Shown: one piece after another, positions 9,167-18,796 of the stretch
How the letters are laid out: every line of letters starts with the position of its first letter
Numbering within the stretch: position 1 is the stretch's first letter
Origin: Methanoregula sp.
GTDB taxonomy: Archaea; Halobacteriota; Methanomicrobia; Methanomicrobiales; Methanospirillaceae
Assembly: GCF_023227875.1 (NCBI RefSeq)
Contig: NZ_JALOCH010000006.1
Coordinates: 141,345 to 205,344, forward strand
Direction: 5' to 3'
DNA: 64,000 nucleotides
Made by a program: the position numbers and the translations under genes
Notes under the pieces: model-generated
Told to the model about the DNA's origin: nothing
The model's database searches: none
The model's input: the letters and a program-made list of their open reading frames with translations, nothing else

Positions 9167-10138
9167 ATGTCCAACCTCACGGTCGCGGTCCTCGCCCCCC
9201 CGGATTATGCCAGGGATCTGGGAAAGAAGGGGACAACGAGCGACATCACCTTCTATAACCTGAAGAAAGGCGAAGCAACGGTCACCTTCATCGAACCGAC
9301 ACGGTACCCGGAAAAATTATCCTCGCTGTTCTACGCGGTCTCCCTGTCGGATCGTATCATCCTTGTCGTCGACGAGATCAATGCCACGTTCGGCGAGTGC
9401 GTGCTGATGCTCCAGTCAGCCGGCAAAGCCGATGGCTGGCTCATCCTCAAGAACTACATCTCCCCGGACCAGATCGCCCCGTTGATCAAGGGCACAGTAC
9501 TTGAACATTACGAGGTCCTCGAAGAGGACATGGTTGGTCTCCGGGAGAAGATGCTCGAGATCTCGACAAAACAGACCGCCCACCAGAAAGCCCATGAGAC
9601 TGCGGGAAAGGGAGTCGTGCCGGTTGACGCCCACTTCAATGTGAAAGGGGTCGGGGTCGTTGTCCTCGGCTCCGTTGCGCAGGGAAGCATCAAAAAGCAT
9701 GATACCATGAAGGTCCTCCCCACCGGAAAGACCGCACAGATCCGCTCCATCCAGAAGCACGATGACGATGCCGAAACAGCGGTGACCGGAGACCGTGTCG
9801 GCCTTGCCCTGAAAAATATCGAATCCGAAGACCTCGACCGCGGCTTTGTCCTCACCACCGACCCTGCAATCCTGCACGCCACGACCATCTCCGGGAAAGC
9901 CCGGCTGGTAAAGTACTGGCCCGCCCCGCTCAAGGAGGGCATGGTGCTCTATGCCGGGCACTGGATGCAGTTCCTTCCCACCCGGCTCGAAAAGACCGTG
10001 GTCGAGGGAGACTGGCGGATGCCGGTCCTGACCCTCACCATGGAAAAAGCGCTCGTGTATCTCCCCGGTTCGCGCGTCGTGCTCCACTACCTGGAAGGCG
10101 GTAAGCTCCGGGTTGTCGGGTCGATGATCATACAATAA
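9167..10138 (+). CDS. EF-Tu/SelB-like protein with a degenerate GTPase domain
   Basis: Residues about 165-240 form an elongation-factor domain II (VKGVGVVVLGSVAQGSIKKHD followed by IRSIQKHDDDAETAVTGDRVGLALKNI), and the C-terminal 80 residues look like domain III. The N-terminal region keeps the outline of a translational GTPase domain. It has no GHVDHGKT-type P-loop and no DTPGH motif; where these belong there are AKDLGKKGTT-like and EPTRYPEKL sequences, and NKXD is also absent. It is therefore unlikely to hydrolyse GTP. Related EF-Tu-like paralogues occur in methanogens; their role is not known to me. It stands alone, with lemA starting about 90 bp downstream. Confidence 0.75.
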   Translation: MSNLTVAVLAPPDYARDLGKKGTTSDITFYNLKKGEATVTFIEPTRYPEKLSSLFYAVSLSDRIILVVDEINATFGECVLMLQSAGKADGWLILKNYISPDQIAPLIKGTVLEHYEVLEEDMVGLREKMLEISTKQTAHQKAHETAGKGVVPVDAHFNVKGVGVVVLGSVAQGSIKKHDTMKVLPTGKTAQIRSIQKHDDDAETAVTGDRVGLALKNIESEDLDRGFVLTTDPAILHATTISGKARLVKYWPAPLKEGMVLYAGHWMQFLPTRLEKTVVEGDWRMPVLTLTMEKALVYLPGSRVVLHYLEGGKLRVVGSMIIQ

Positions 10139-10228
10139 CCCGTCCTTTTTTACCCGTCCCCGGTGTTGCCATGCCCGCCCAACACCACACCTTATCTTTT
10201 GGAACGTGCATCAGTACTGCGAGAAATC

Positions 10229-10810
10229 ATGCTGGAAGGTATTTTTGGAGCGATTGTTCCATGGATTATCCCGGGTATCATCGTCCTCGTCATCATTGGA
10301 CTGATCTTCTGGATTGTCGGTATCTATAACAGGTTTGTCAGCCTGAAGAACTCATCCGAGGCCACGCTCGGGCAGATCCGGGTCGCGATGAAGAAGCGGC
10401 TCGACATGATCGACCAGCTCCTCGGCTCTGTCAAGAGCTATGCAAAGTTCGAGAAGGAGACCCTTGAGCGGGTCACCGCGATGCGGGCGAGCGTTGCTAC
10501 CGCGGGTCCCGGCGACCTCAACAAGGTTGAGGCAGAGTCCCGCTCCATCTTCGGCAGGCTGCTTGCGGTGGCGGAGAATTATCCCGACCTCAAGACCTCG
10601 ACCACGGTCACAAGCCTCATGGACTCGGTCAAGACCCTTGAGGACGAGATCGCCCGCCAGCGCTATACGTTCAACAACATCTCGCAGGAATTCAATACCA
10701 TGGTGGATACGATCCCCTCGAACTTCGTTGCCAGGATGATGCACCTTGTCAAGCTCGAGTACCTCCAGTTCGAGGACGCGATCAAGACCCCGCCGAAGAT
10801 CGAGTTCTAA
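10229..10810 (+). CDS. lemA: LemA family membrane protein
   Basis: A 193-residue protein with one N-terminal membrane helix (IVPWIIPGIIVLVIIGLIFW) followed by RFVSLKNSSEATLGQIRVAMKKRLDMIDQLL. The last stretch matches the LemA signature, in which N-X-V/A-X(3)-W is relaxed and a conserved KRXDLIXXL block follows. The rest is helical and ends with LEYLQFEDAIKTPPKIEF. Function of LemA is not established. The ATG at 10229 puts the membrane helix at the N-terminus; an upstream in-frame ATG (10163) adds 22 residues without family support. It is 12 bp before a DUF2207 gene, a pairing also seen in bacteria. Confidence 0.88.
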   Translation: MLEGIFGAIVPWIIPGIIVLVIIGLIFWIVGIYNRFVSLKNSSEATLGQIRVAMKKRLDMIDQLLGSVKSYAKFEKETLERVTAMRASVATAGPGDLNKVEAESRSIFGRLLAVAENYPDLKTSTTVTSLMDSVKTLEDEIARQRYTFNNISQEFNTMVDTIPSNFVARMMHLVKLEYLQFEDAIKTPPKIEF

Positions 10811-10822
10811 AAGGTAATTCCC

Positions 10823-12646
10823 GTGGGCGAAACACGACAACTGGCTTGGGTGGTGGGGGCAGGTCTCATCATCGGGTTTGCCACCCTCCTCCTCCCCGTA
10901 ATTGGCCCCCTTTTTGACGGAAGCCTCACTGCCAGTTCCTACGAAGCAGTCCTCCAGGAAGACGGGACGCTCTCCGAACAGTACGTCTATAATGTCGGGA
11001 ACAGCGGGGAGTACCGTATGCTCTACCACACCTGGGAGGTACCGCTTACACTGAACACCAGTACAGAGCCGTATATCCGGCTGGTGTCGATGACCCCTCC
11101 CTCCGGCACGGTTGGTTACATCCGGGACAGTACCGGCACGGTCACCGTCTATGGCCCGTCCGCCACCGGGTCATCCCGCAGCAGTATCGGCAAGCTTGCC
11201 GAATACAATGAAGTGGGGATCTACAACCCGTCATACTACGATGCAGGGGAGTATACCGCTCAATATGCATACACGATCCACCCCCCGCTTGAATATGATG
11301 CGACAACTACGCATCTCAACCTGAAATTTGCCGGCGAGACGCATATCCCGTACAGCAGCGTGATGATCACGGTCCCTGCAACGGGGATCGACCAGGTGTA
11401 TGCCTATCCCCCCTCACTGCACACCGAAAAGGCGGGGGACCGGTATGTCATCACCGGCAGCCTTGCGGCAAACGAGATCCTTGCAGTCGAGATGCTCGGG
11501 ACGCCTGAGGCATTCAGCCGGTTCCCGGGGTTCCGGACTGCGGTGGATGATGTGAGGGATAAAACCGCGTCGGCGGCGTTCTGGTACGACCTTCCCTACT
11601 ATGCTGCGGACCTGCTGAATCTCCTCGGGAAGATCGCAGTCATCCTTGTCCCGTTCCTCCTCCTCGTTATTTACTACCGGTACGGCAGGGAGAAGGAGTT
11701 CACGGTACCGGCGTACCTGAGCACGATGCCCGCCACGAAGCTTCTGCCCTGGCAGGTGAACCTGCTCTTCGCCAGGGATGCACTGGATTTTGATAAAGAC
11801 GGGTACTATGCCACCCTGCTCGATCTCCACCGGAGGAAAGTGATTGCCATCCGCGAGAAAGAGGACGGTAAGAGTATCGAAATACGAGTCCTCTCCCGGC
11901 AGGTGAGCGATCCTTACGAGCAGCGGGTCATCGCCTTCATTGGCATGCTCTCGGAAAACGGCGTGCTGGACACCGGTCAGATCGATGCGCTGGCAAAGAA
12001 GGCGCAGACCCTCAGCAGTGCCGAGGAGACCACCCTCCGGTACCAGCGTTCGCTCACCGATGTCACAAGCAGGGTGGATACCGCGATCTCCGGCCAGTAT
12101 ATCGTTGACGGCAGGGACCACCTGGTCCTGCCCCTTCTGGCCAGCATCGTATTCCTCGGGGTCACCCTCATCCTCCTCTTCGTCGCACCGATGGTGAGTT
12201 ATATTACCGGCCCGGCCCTCGTGATGTGGATCGTTGTGCTGGTGCAGGTCGCCATCGCCTTTGCCGCCCCGTCCACTCTCTTCGGGCACTGGAAGGACGA
12301 CCGCTACCGGGAGAAACTCGAATGGGATGCATTCGCTCATTTCCTCTCGGATATGGCGATGATCCAGAAATATGCCCCCGCGGACCTCTCCATGTGGGGC
12401 GACTGGCTCATCTACGGGACGGCCCTCGGGGTTGGTGAAACGGTGGAGAAAGCCATGCAGTCCCTCAACATTCAGATTGCGGATACCGGTCTGCCCGTTG
12501 GGGCGATGGGGATGAACCATGCCTTTGTCCCGCTGATGGTCTTTACGCCACCCAGCCACGGCGGTTCCGGCAGCGGAGGGTTTGGCGGCGGTGGCGGCTT
12601 TGGCGGGGGAGGAGGCTTCGGTGGCGGCGGTGCCGGTGGACGCTGA
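10823..12646 (+). CDS. DUF2207 membrane protein with glycine-rich tail
   Basis: 607 residues starting at a GTG. An N-terminal membrane helix (about 8-28) is followed by an extracytoplasmic beta-rich domain, a helix at about 270-290, and a cytoplasmic winged-helix-like stretch (LPWQVNLLFARDALDFDKDGYYATLLDLHRRKVI). Two more helices lie near 440-485. The C-terminus is a nearly pure Gly/Phe tail (GGFGGGGGFGGGGGFGG), a hallmark of this family. It is directly downstream of lemA, so the two probably act together at the membrane; the activity is unknown. Confidence 0.85.
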   Translation: MGETRQLAWVVGAGLIIGFATLLLPVIGPLFDGSLTASSYEAVLQEDGTLSEQYVYNVGNSGEYRMLYHTWEVPLTLNTSTEPYIRLVSMTPPSGTVGYIRDSTGTVTVYGPSATGSSRSSIGKLAEYNEVGIYNPSYYDAGEYTAQYAYTIHPPLEYDATTTHLNLKFAGETHIPYSSVMITVPATGIDQVYAYPPSLHTEKAGDRYVITGSLAANEILAVEMLGTPEAFSRFPGFRTAVDDVRDKTASAAFWYDLPYYAADLLNLLGKIAVILVPFLLLVIYYRYGREKEFTVPAYLSTMPATKLLPWQVNLLFARDALDFDKDGYYATLLDLHRRKVIAIREKEDGKSIEIRVLSRQVSDPYEQRVIAFIGMLSENGVLDTGQIDALAKKAQTLSSAEETTLRYQRSLTDVTSRVDTAISGQYIVDGRDHLVLPLLASIVFLGVTLILLFVAPMVSYITGPALVMWIVVLVQVAIAFAAPSTLFGHWKDDRYREKLEWDAFAHFLSDMAMIQKYAPADLSMWGDWLIYGTALGVGETVEKAMQSLNIQIADTGLPVGAMGMNHAFVPLMVFTPPSHGGSGSGGFGGGGGFGGGGGFGGGGAGGR

Positions 12647-12753
12647 GCCGGGAAACACCCGCCAGCCCTCCCGCAAACTTCGTGTCGTCTCCGGTAACGG
12701 GGGCAAATCCTGCCCGGAACGGGTCACAGGAGATATAAACCCGCACAAACCAT

Positions 12754-13365
12754 ATGAGTACCAGAGGGAAATCTGATCGTATGCAATATACGGAAGGTCA
12801 GCTCGGCAGGGTCTTTGTCGTGAGGATCGATGACGGGGAGGACATGCTCGTCTCGCTCCGCCAGTTTATCAGCGACAAGGGTGTAAAGGCCGGTTCGGTT
12901 GTCTTCCTTGGTGCCCTGAAGGAGGGGCGGATGGTCACCGGCCCGGAAGAACCGGTCATCCCCCCGGTCCCCCATTTTGTGATGTTTGAAGGCGGATGGG
13001 AAGTGTTCGGCGTGGGCACGATCTATCCCGGCGAGGATGGTCCGGAGATCCATTACCATGCCTCGGTAGGCCGGGCCGGCCATGCCCTGACCGGCTGCCT
13101 GCGGGAGAAGGCGGTCACCTACCTCATTGTCGAGGCGGTCATCTACGAGATCACCGGGCTCTCTGCCCGCCGGGAATTCGATGAGAAGACCCGGCTCCAC
13201 CTCCCTGTCCTCGGGGGCCAGGATAAACCGGATCACGGCGCACCTGAGGGAGCAGGCGAGAAGGAGGGCCCGGTTGCCGGTGGTGAGACCGATGAAGAAG
13301 AACATGAAATACCCGAAGGTCTCGCCGATATGATCCGCGACCTGACCCGGCGACCGCCGATGTAA
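12754..13365 (+). CDS. PPC (DUF296) domain protein
   Basis: Residues about 10-145 form a PPC domain: QLGRVFVVRIDDGEDMLVSL, VVFLGALKEG, and HYHASVGRAGHALTGCL. In archaea and bacteria this domain forms trimers with a conserved His-rich pocket, here the HYH near residue 100; some relatives are DNA-binding. The C-terminal 55 residues are acidic and look disordered. A second in-frame ATG at 12781 (MQYTEGQLGRVFV) is also plausible, since a TATA-like GATATAAA lies at about 12731-12738. The gene ends 9 bp before the YgiQ frame. Confidence 0.82.
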   Translation: MSTRGKSDRMQYTEGQLGRVFVVRIDDGEDMLVSLRQFISDKGVKAGSVVFLGALKEGRMVTGPEEPVIPPVPHFVMFEGGWEVFGVGTIYPGEDGPEIHYHASVGRAGHALTGCLREKAVTYLIVEAVIYEITGLSARREFDEKTRLHLPVLGGQDKPDHGAPEGAGEKEGPVAGGETDEEEHEIPEGLADMIRDLTRRPPM

Positions 13366-13413
13366 CCAACCGGCGTGCCACTCACTCATACTGATAACCA
13401 GACCCGTCGTTCT

Positions 13414-15252
13414 ATGATCCGCCAGCCCCCGTTCCTCCCGGTATCGCGTGAAGAAGGGGAGCGGCTGGGTATCGACCGGTTCGATATCATCCTCATCACC
13501 GGGGATGCCTACGTGGACCACCCCTCATTTGGGACTGCCCTCATCGGCAGGGTCCTGTGGGATGCCGGCTTTTCTGTTGGTATCATCTCCCAGCCGGACT
13601 GGAAGAGCGGATCGGACTTTTCCCGGCTCGGAGCGCCCCGGCTCTTTTTTGGCATATCGTCCGGTAATGTCGACTCGATGGTGAACAACCTCACCCCGAA
13701 CCTGAAGAGGAGGAGCGACGATGTCTACTCTCCCGGATCCGTCCCGAAACGTCCCGACCGTGCCGTGATCGTGTACGCCAACAAGGTCCGGGAACTTTTC
13801 CCCGGCACCCCCGTTGTCCTCGGGGGCATCGAGGCCAGCCTCCGGCGGTTCGCCCACTATGATTACTGGCAGGACCGGGTGCGGCAGGCGATCCTTGCCG
13901 ATGCCCCGGCGAGTCTTCTTGCCTTTGGCATGGCCGAGACGCAGATGGTGGAGATTGCCTGCCGGCTCCGTGCAGGAGAACCGGTTTCATCGTTGCGGGA
14001 TATCCGCGGGACCGCTTACACCATGGAACTCGCGGAATGGCGCAGCCAGCGGCCACCGGGCATTGTTGAGATCCCTGGTTTTTCTGACGTGTCGCAGGAC
14101 AAGGCCGCTTATGCCCGGGCGTTCGCCCTCCACTATTACGAGCAGGACCCGGTCCGCGGGAAACCCGTTGCCCAGCTGCACCCAAAGACGGTCGTCATCC
14201 AGAACCCGCCCGCCCGGCCGCTGACCACGGAAGAGCTCGACCTTATCTATGAACTGCCGTTCTCCCGCGAGGCGCACCCGGCTTACAAACAGCCGGTACC
14301 CGCACTCGAACCGGTCAGGTTCTCGGTGACCAGCCACCGTGGCTGTTTTGGCGGCTGCTCGTTCTGCGCCCTTACCCACCACCAGGGCCGGATCATCCAG
14401 GGCAGGAGCCCGGGATCGATTGTCCGGGAGGTGACGCGGATGACGACGATGCCGCATTTCAGGGGCATCGTGCACGATGTGGGGGGTCCGACGGCAAACA
14501 TGTACGGTCTCTCCTGCGATCTCTGGGAGAAGACCGGGGCCTGCCGGGACAAGCACTGCAGCCCGGCCTGTAGGACCCTGCACACCAGCCACCGCGCCCA
14601 GTGCGATCTCCTCACGGCGCTCCGGAATATTCCCGGTATCCGAAAAGTCTTCATCGGTTCCGGCATCCGGTATGACCTTGTCATGGCAGACCAGAGCGGG
14701 TACCTGGAACTGATCTGCGACCACCACGTCTCCGGCCACCTGAAGATCGCCCCGGAGCATATCGCAAAAAACGTTACCGGCATCATGAACAAACCCCCGC
14801 AGGATGTCCTTGACCGGTTCCGCGAACAGTTCTCCTCCCTGCAGACAGGCAAACAAAAGAAACAGTACCTGCTGCCTTACTTTATGTCCGGTCACCCGGG
14901 CTGCACGATTGCGGATATGGTCCAGCTTGCGGAATATATCCGGGACAACAACCTGTACACCGAGCAGGTCCAGGACTTCACGCCGACACCCATGAGTGTC
15001 TCGACCTGCATGTTTTACACCGGGCTCAACCCGTTCACGATGGAACCGGTACACGTGGCAAAGGGGCGCGAGAAGCAGGTCCAGCGTGCCCTGCTCCAGT
15101 ACCGCGAACCGCGGAACCGTACGCTGGTGATTGAAGGGCTGGAGGCAGTTAACCGAAAGGACCTGATCGGCAGCGGGGCCCGGTGCCTGGTACACTCCGG
15201 TCCCGGGAATACCTACGGGTCCTTTGGAAAATTACGGGGATCAAAAAAATAA
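13414..15252 (+). CDS. YgiQ family radical SAM protein (UPF0313)
   Basis: The N-terminus (FLPVSREEGERLGIDRFDIILITGDAYVDHPSFGTALIGRVL) is diagnostic for YgiQ proteins. The radical SAM cluster motif is CFGGCSFC (CX3CX2C), followed by HDVGGPTANMYG and a cysteine-rich CRDKHCSPACRTLH block that may hold a second cluster. SAM cleavage by the [4Fe-4S] cluster is expected; the substrate is unknown. The open frame reaches back to a GTG at 13375, but the ATG at 13414 aligns better with family starts and gives 612 residues. It follows the PPC gene closely. Confidence 0.9.
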   Translation: MIRQPPFLPVSREEGERLGIDRFDIILITGDAYVDHPSFGTALIGRVLWDAGFSVGIISQPDWKSGSDFSRLGAPRLFFGISSGNVDSMVNNLTPNLKRRSDDVYSPGSVPKRPDRAVIVYANKVRELFPGTPVVLGGIEASLRRFAHYDYWQDRVRQAILADAPASLLAFGMAETQMVEIACRLRAGEPVSSLRDIRGTAYTMELAEWRSQRPPGIVEIPGFSDVSQDKAAYARAFALHYYEQDPVRGKPVAQLHPKTVVIQNPPARPLTTEELDLIYELPFSREAHPAYKQPVPALEPVRFSVTSHRGCFGGCSFCALTHHQGRIIQGRSPGSIVREVTRMTTMPHFRGIVHDVGGPTANMYGLSCDLWEKTGACRDKHCSPACRTLHTSHRAQCDLLTALRNIPGIRKVFIGSGIRYDLVMADQSGYLELICDHHVSGHLKIAPEHIAKNVTGIMNKPPQDVLDRFREQFSSLQTGKQKKQYLLPYFMSGHPGCTIADMVQLAEYIRDNNLYTEQVQDFTPTPMSVSTCMFYTGLNPFTMEPVHVAKGREKQVQRALLQYREPRNRTLVIEGLEAVNRKDLIGSGARCLVHSGPGNTYGSFGKLRGSKK

Positions 15253-15314
15253 GCACCACTACCAGAAAACCCTGTCCTGGTGTGCAGGTCTGAATAAAAA
15301 ACGGAAGTGCCGGT

Positions 15315-16664
15315 TCACGTCCGGCCGTACTCGTCATCGAACCGGACAATGTCGTCTTCTTCAAGGTAATCCCCGAGTTGCACCTCGATCACTTCAAGGG
15401 GGATCTGGCCGGGGTTCTTCAGCCGGTGCATCGCCCCGCTGTGGACATACGTGCTCTCGCCTTTCCGCAGGAACCGTGTCTCCCCGTTCAGCTCGACCTC
15501 CGCGGTACCGCTGACCACGACCCAGTGCTCGCTCCGGTGGTGATGGAGCTGGAGGGAGAGTTTCTCGCCGGGTTTCACGGTTACCCGCTTGATCTTGTAG
15601 GTTGCCCCGCCTTCAAGGACCGTGTAGGAGCCCCACGGGCGGTGGACCTGGCGGTGGAACCGGGTCACCGGGTCATTGTCGGCGTTATACCGGTTCACCA
15701 GGTGTTTGACCTGCTCGGTCTCGCGGTTATTGCAGACCAGGAGGGCGTCCGCGGTGTCCACGACAATGAGATCGCTGACACCGATAAGGCCGACGTGTTT
15801 CCCGGGGGCATGCACGTAATTGTTCCGGGATGAGAGGTATTCCGCGTCCCCGACATTACCTTCCCCGTCATGGGATTCCGTGTCGTAGAGTGCCCGGAAC
15901 GTCCCGAGGTCGTTCCATTCCGCGTCCAGCGGCACGACCGCGACCTTCTCCGAGTGCTCCAGCAGGCCATAATCGATCGAGATCGCGTCAAGGGCCGGAT
16001 AATCCGGGTCGCGGTTTCCCTTCAGTGCGGCATACATCGCCGGCTGGTATTTTTTGAGTTCCGCAAAGAAACAGTCCACGGAGAGGAGGAAGATCCCGCT
16101 GTTCCAGAGATATCCCCGGCGGACATACCCTTTTGCAGTTTTCTCGTCCGGCTTCTCTTTGAATTCCTCAACAACCGAGCCGACAGCAATCTTCCTGCCC
16201 GGCCGGATATACCCGTACCCGGTATGGGGCGATGTGGGTTTTACCCCGAAGGTTACGAGATAGTCCTTTGCAATGGGCTCAGCGGCACAGATCTGGTCGA
16301 GCGCATCATCCCCGAGGACATGGTCGCTCGGGAATACCACGGCCGTTGCATGCCGATCGGTCTTCCTGATCCTCTGCATTGCCCACCCGATGGCAGGCAG
16401 GGTATTTTTTCCCTCGGGCTCTACGAGGAGATGTGATTCGTCAAGGGTGTACCCGAGTTCATCGATCTGGTTGCGGACAAGGTACCGGTGGATCTCGTTT
16501 GTGACAATGTAAATGCCATCCTGTCCTGAGAGAAGGATCGCCCGCTCGTACGTCTGCTGGAACAGGGAATGGCCGTCGAGCTGGAGGAACTGTTTGGGAT
16601 AATATTCCCGCGAGAGCGGCCAGAGCCGCGTTCCGACACCGCCTGCGAGTATGATCGATCTCAT
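15315..16664 (-). CDS. manC: Mannose-1-phosphate guanylyltransferase / mannose-6-phosphate isomerase
   Basis: Makes GDP-mannose from mannose 1-phosphate and GTP. The nucleotidyltransferase signature LAGGVGTRLWPLSREYYPKQFLQL opens the protein, and FKEKPDEKTAKGYVRRGYLWNSG is typical of this enzyme group. From about residue 340 a cupin domain (RPWGSYTVLEGG, LQLHHHRSEHWVVVSGTAEV) corresponds to the type II phosphomannose isomerase module. The 449-residue length fits the bifunctional family. GDP-mannose would feed the Dpm1-type synthase encoded near 5.6 kb. The activity of the isomerase half cannot be judged here. Confidence 0.92.
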   Translation of the reverse strand: MRSIILAGGVGTRLWPLSREYYPKQFLQLDGHSLFQQTYERAILLSGQDGIYIVTNEIHRYLVRNQIDELGYTLDESHLLVEPEGKNTLPAIGWAMQRIRKTDRHATAVVFPSDHVLGDDALDQICAAEPIAKDYLVTFGVKPTSPHTGYGYIRPGRKIAVGSVVEEFKEKPDEKTAKGYVRRGYLWNSGIFLLSVDCFFAELKKYQPAMYAALKGNRDPDYPALDAISIDYGLLEHSEKVAVVPLDAEWNDLGTFRALYDTESHDGEGNVGDAEYLSSRNNYVHAPGKHVGLIGVSDLIVVDTADALLVCNNRETEQVKHLVNRYNADNDPVTRFHRQVHRPWGSYTVLEGGATYKIKRVTVKPGEKLSLQLHHHRSEHWVVVSGTAEVELNGETRFLRKGESTYVHSGAMHRLKNPGQIPLEVIEVQLGDYLEEDDIVRFDDEYGRT

Positions 16665-16799
16665 TCAAAAACCTTCAGGAGCCCCGGCCCGGCACTGGTT
16701 TGCACCCCTCATCCGGGAATCGTCATATAAATCTCGTGGGATAGACCATTTATAGGATTCGATCCTGTGAACTGCCAGCGGAATAACAACCAATCCCGC

Positions 16800-18632
16800 T
16801 CATCGCGGCCCGGCAGCACTGCGCTGGTCGAAGAATTTCCGTAGCCATAACTCCGCACAGACAATCCTCCAGATCTCCGGCGAATAATCCGATTGTCCCT
16901 CGAGGAACGCGAGGTAATTCTCTATGACCGCATCCGCATCCCAGTACGGGCGGGCTTTGAAGGCGTCCGATGAGAGTACGTCCAGCACGAACGGGCGCAG
17001 GTCTTCCCGCATCCAGACCTCTTCAGGAGTGACAAAGCCCATCTTGTCCCCGCGGCAGCGTATGGATTCGGGCACGATCCCCCGGATCGCGTTACGGAGG
17101 GCGCACTTGGTGACCCCACCCCGGATTTTCTGGCCGAGGGGGAGGGATGCGACGTATTCCACGAACCGGTAATCGAGGAACGGGACTCTCGACTCGATCG
17201 AGAATGCCATCGCGTTACGGTCCTCGTAATGGAGGAGGGACGGCAGGTTGGTGGACATCAGTTCCCGGTACAGCACGCTGTCCAGGGTACCGTTGTACCG
17301 TTGTATCTGTTCCCCGGTACACTTCAGGAGGTTCCTGCGCTTTTTTCGTTCCCGCAGTTGCCGGGCTGCGGAACGGAAGAACCCCCCGTGGTGCCTCAGG
17401 CTGCCGGTGATCTCCCTGAGGGCGGTCCACCAGCGGAACGAACGGAGGAGCGTGCTGATGTAACTGCCCTGGTACGCGAGGTACCCGGCAAGGAGCTCGT
17501 CCGCCCCCTGCCCGTCCAGCACCACCTTCACGTGCTCCTGCGCGAGGCGCATGACACAAAACTGGGCATAGATCGAGAGCGACCCGAACGGCTCGTCCTG
17601 TATCCAGACCAGCCGGTCGATGTCCTCCCACAGTTTTTCCGGCGTGGGCTCGACCCGGTGGGCGTCGACCCCGGTTGCGGCGACGATCTCATCGATATAC
17701 CGGCTCTCGTCGAACCGCTTGTCGGTAAAGACCGCGGAGAAGGTCTTCTGCCGGGTCCCGACACCGGCCGGCGCCTCGTCCCGGATAAGGTCGTTGATGA
17801 GCACCGTGAGCGTCGATGAATCGATACCTCCGGACAGGCAGGTCCCGACCGCGACATCGCTCCGGAGGTGGATACGGGTCGCATCGCGGAGGACCGCGAG
17901 GAGCCGGGATGCAGCCTCATCGTCCCTGGTACCGGAACGGACCGCAGGACTGACCGTCACATCCCAGTACCGGAATGGGGGCTCTGCACCGGCAGGGGTT
18001 ACAATCATCGCATGGGCGGGCTCCAGCTGGAAGATCCCGTCGAACATCGTCCGGCCGGAGTGATCGAGCACGCCCCACGCGAGGTAGGTACCGAGTGTCC
18101 TGTCATCCGGGCGGGCCCCCGCGCCCGGGTGAGCAAGCAGGGCCTTGATCTCTGAGGCGAAGAGGAACGAGCTTCCCGCCTGCGTGTAATAGAACGGCTT
18201 GATGCCCAGGCGGTCCCGGGCACAGAAGAGCCGTTGCCGGCGGTCGTCCCAAAGGGCGAAGGCCCACATGCCGTTGAACCGGCCGAGGCACCCGGTGTCC
18301 CACTCCTCGTACGCGTGGAGGATCACTTCGGTATCGGAACGGGAATGGAACCGGTGGCCTGCCCTGACCAGCTCTTCGCGGAGCTCGACATAATTATAGA
18401 TCTCGCCATTGAAGACCAGCCAGAGCGTACCGTCCTCATTGGTCATCGGCTGGAGGCCTTCATCGGTCAGGTCGATGATAGCAAGCCGGCGGTGCACAAG
18501 GCCGGTGCTCCCGCAGGTCCGGGCGCCCTCGCCATCGGGCCCGCGGTGGGTGAGCCGCTCTGACATCGCGGCAAGGAGCGTTGCATCCGGTGTCCTGCCA
18601 TCAAGACAGTACTGGCCTGCGATCCCGCACAT
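16800..18632 (-). CDS. asnB: Asparagine synthase (glutamine-hydrolysing)
   Basis: Transfers amide nitrogen from glutamine to aspartate using ATP. Cys2 (MCGIAGQYC) is the glutaminase nucleophile exposed after Met removal, and LTHRGPDGEG and FNGEIYNY are glutaminase-domain motifs. The synthetase domain carries the PP-loop SGGIDSSTLT near residue 265 and DGQGADELLAGY. At 610 residues it is in the range of the long AsnB form, some of which amidate cell-surface or antibiotic intermediates rather than free aspartate. It lies downstream of nothing obvious on its strand and is divergent from the GNAT gene at 18797. Confidence 0.92.
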   Translation of the reverse strand: MCGIAGQYCLDGRTPDATLLAAMSERLTHRGPDGEGARTCGSTGLVHRRLAIIDLTDEGLQPMTNEDGTLWLVFNGEIYNYVELREELVRAGHRFHSRSDTEVILHAYEEWDTGCLGRFNGMWAFALWDDRRQRLFCARDRLGIKPFYYTQAGSSFLFASEIKALLAHPGAGARPDDRTLGTYLAWGVLDHSGRTMFDGIFQLEPAHAMIVTPAGAEPPFRYWDVTVSPAVRSGTRDDEAASRLLAVLRDATRIHLRSDVAVGTCLSGGIDSSTLTVLINDLIRDEAPAGVGTRQKTFSAVFTDKRFDESRYIDEIVAATGVDAHRVEPTPEKLWEDIDRLVWIQDEPFGSLSIYAQFCVMRLAQEHVKVVLDGQGADELLAGYLAYQGSYISTLLRSFRWWTALREITGSLRHHGGFFRSAARQLRERKKRRNLLKCTGEQIQRYNGTLDSVLYRELMSTNLPSLLHYEDRNAMAFSIESRVPFLDYRFVEYVASLPLGQKIRGGVTKCALRNAIRGIVPESIRCRGDKMGFVTPEEVWMREDLRPFVLDVLSSDAFKARPYWDADAVIENYLAFLEGQSDYSPEIWRIVCAELWLRKFFDQRSAAGPR

Positions 18633-18691
18633 TATGGTAAATGTGGGTACCGGTGGTTAATAGTCCTGAGGGTCATCAGGGTCGAAGAAGA

Positions 18692-18710
18692 GAAGAGCCG
18701 CAGGCTCTTC
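18692..18710. repeat. Perfect hairpin between asnB and GNAT gene
   Basis: An 8-bp perfect inverted repeat, GAAGAGCC and GGCTCTTC, around a GCA loop, inside the 160-bp divergent spacer. The flanks (TCGAAGAAGA before, TCGAATCAGTCGGA after) resemble the hairpin at 50901-50922 and its flanks read on the other strand. The two may be members of one dispersed hairpin family. Function unknown. Confidence 0.5.
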
Positions 18711-18796
18711 GAATCAGTCGGAGTGTTAAAAAACCGCATACTGAAATATGATCGCGTATAAGGTCTGTCAGGTATAAAGATCACCGGGAGAGTGCG

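Noticed and set aside
11414..12748. 444-codon minus-strand open frame
   Set aside because: Antisense of the DUF2207 gene; the translation is His/Arg/Glu-rich and shows no domain.
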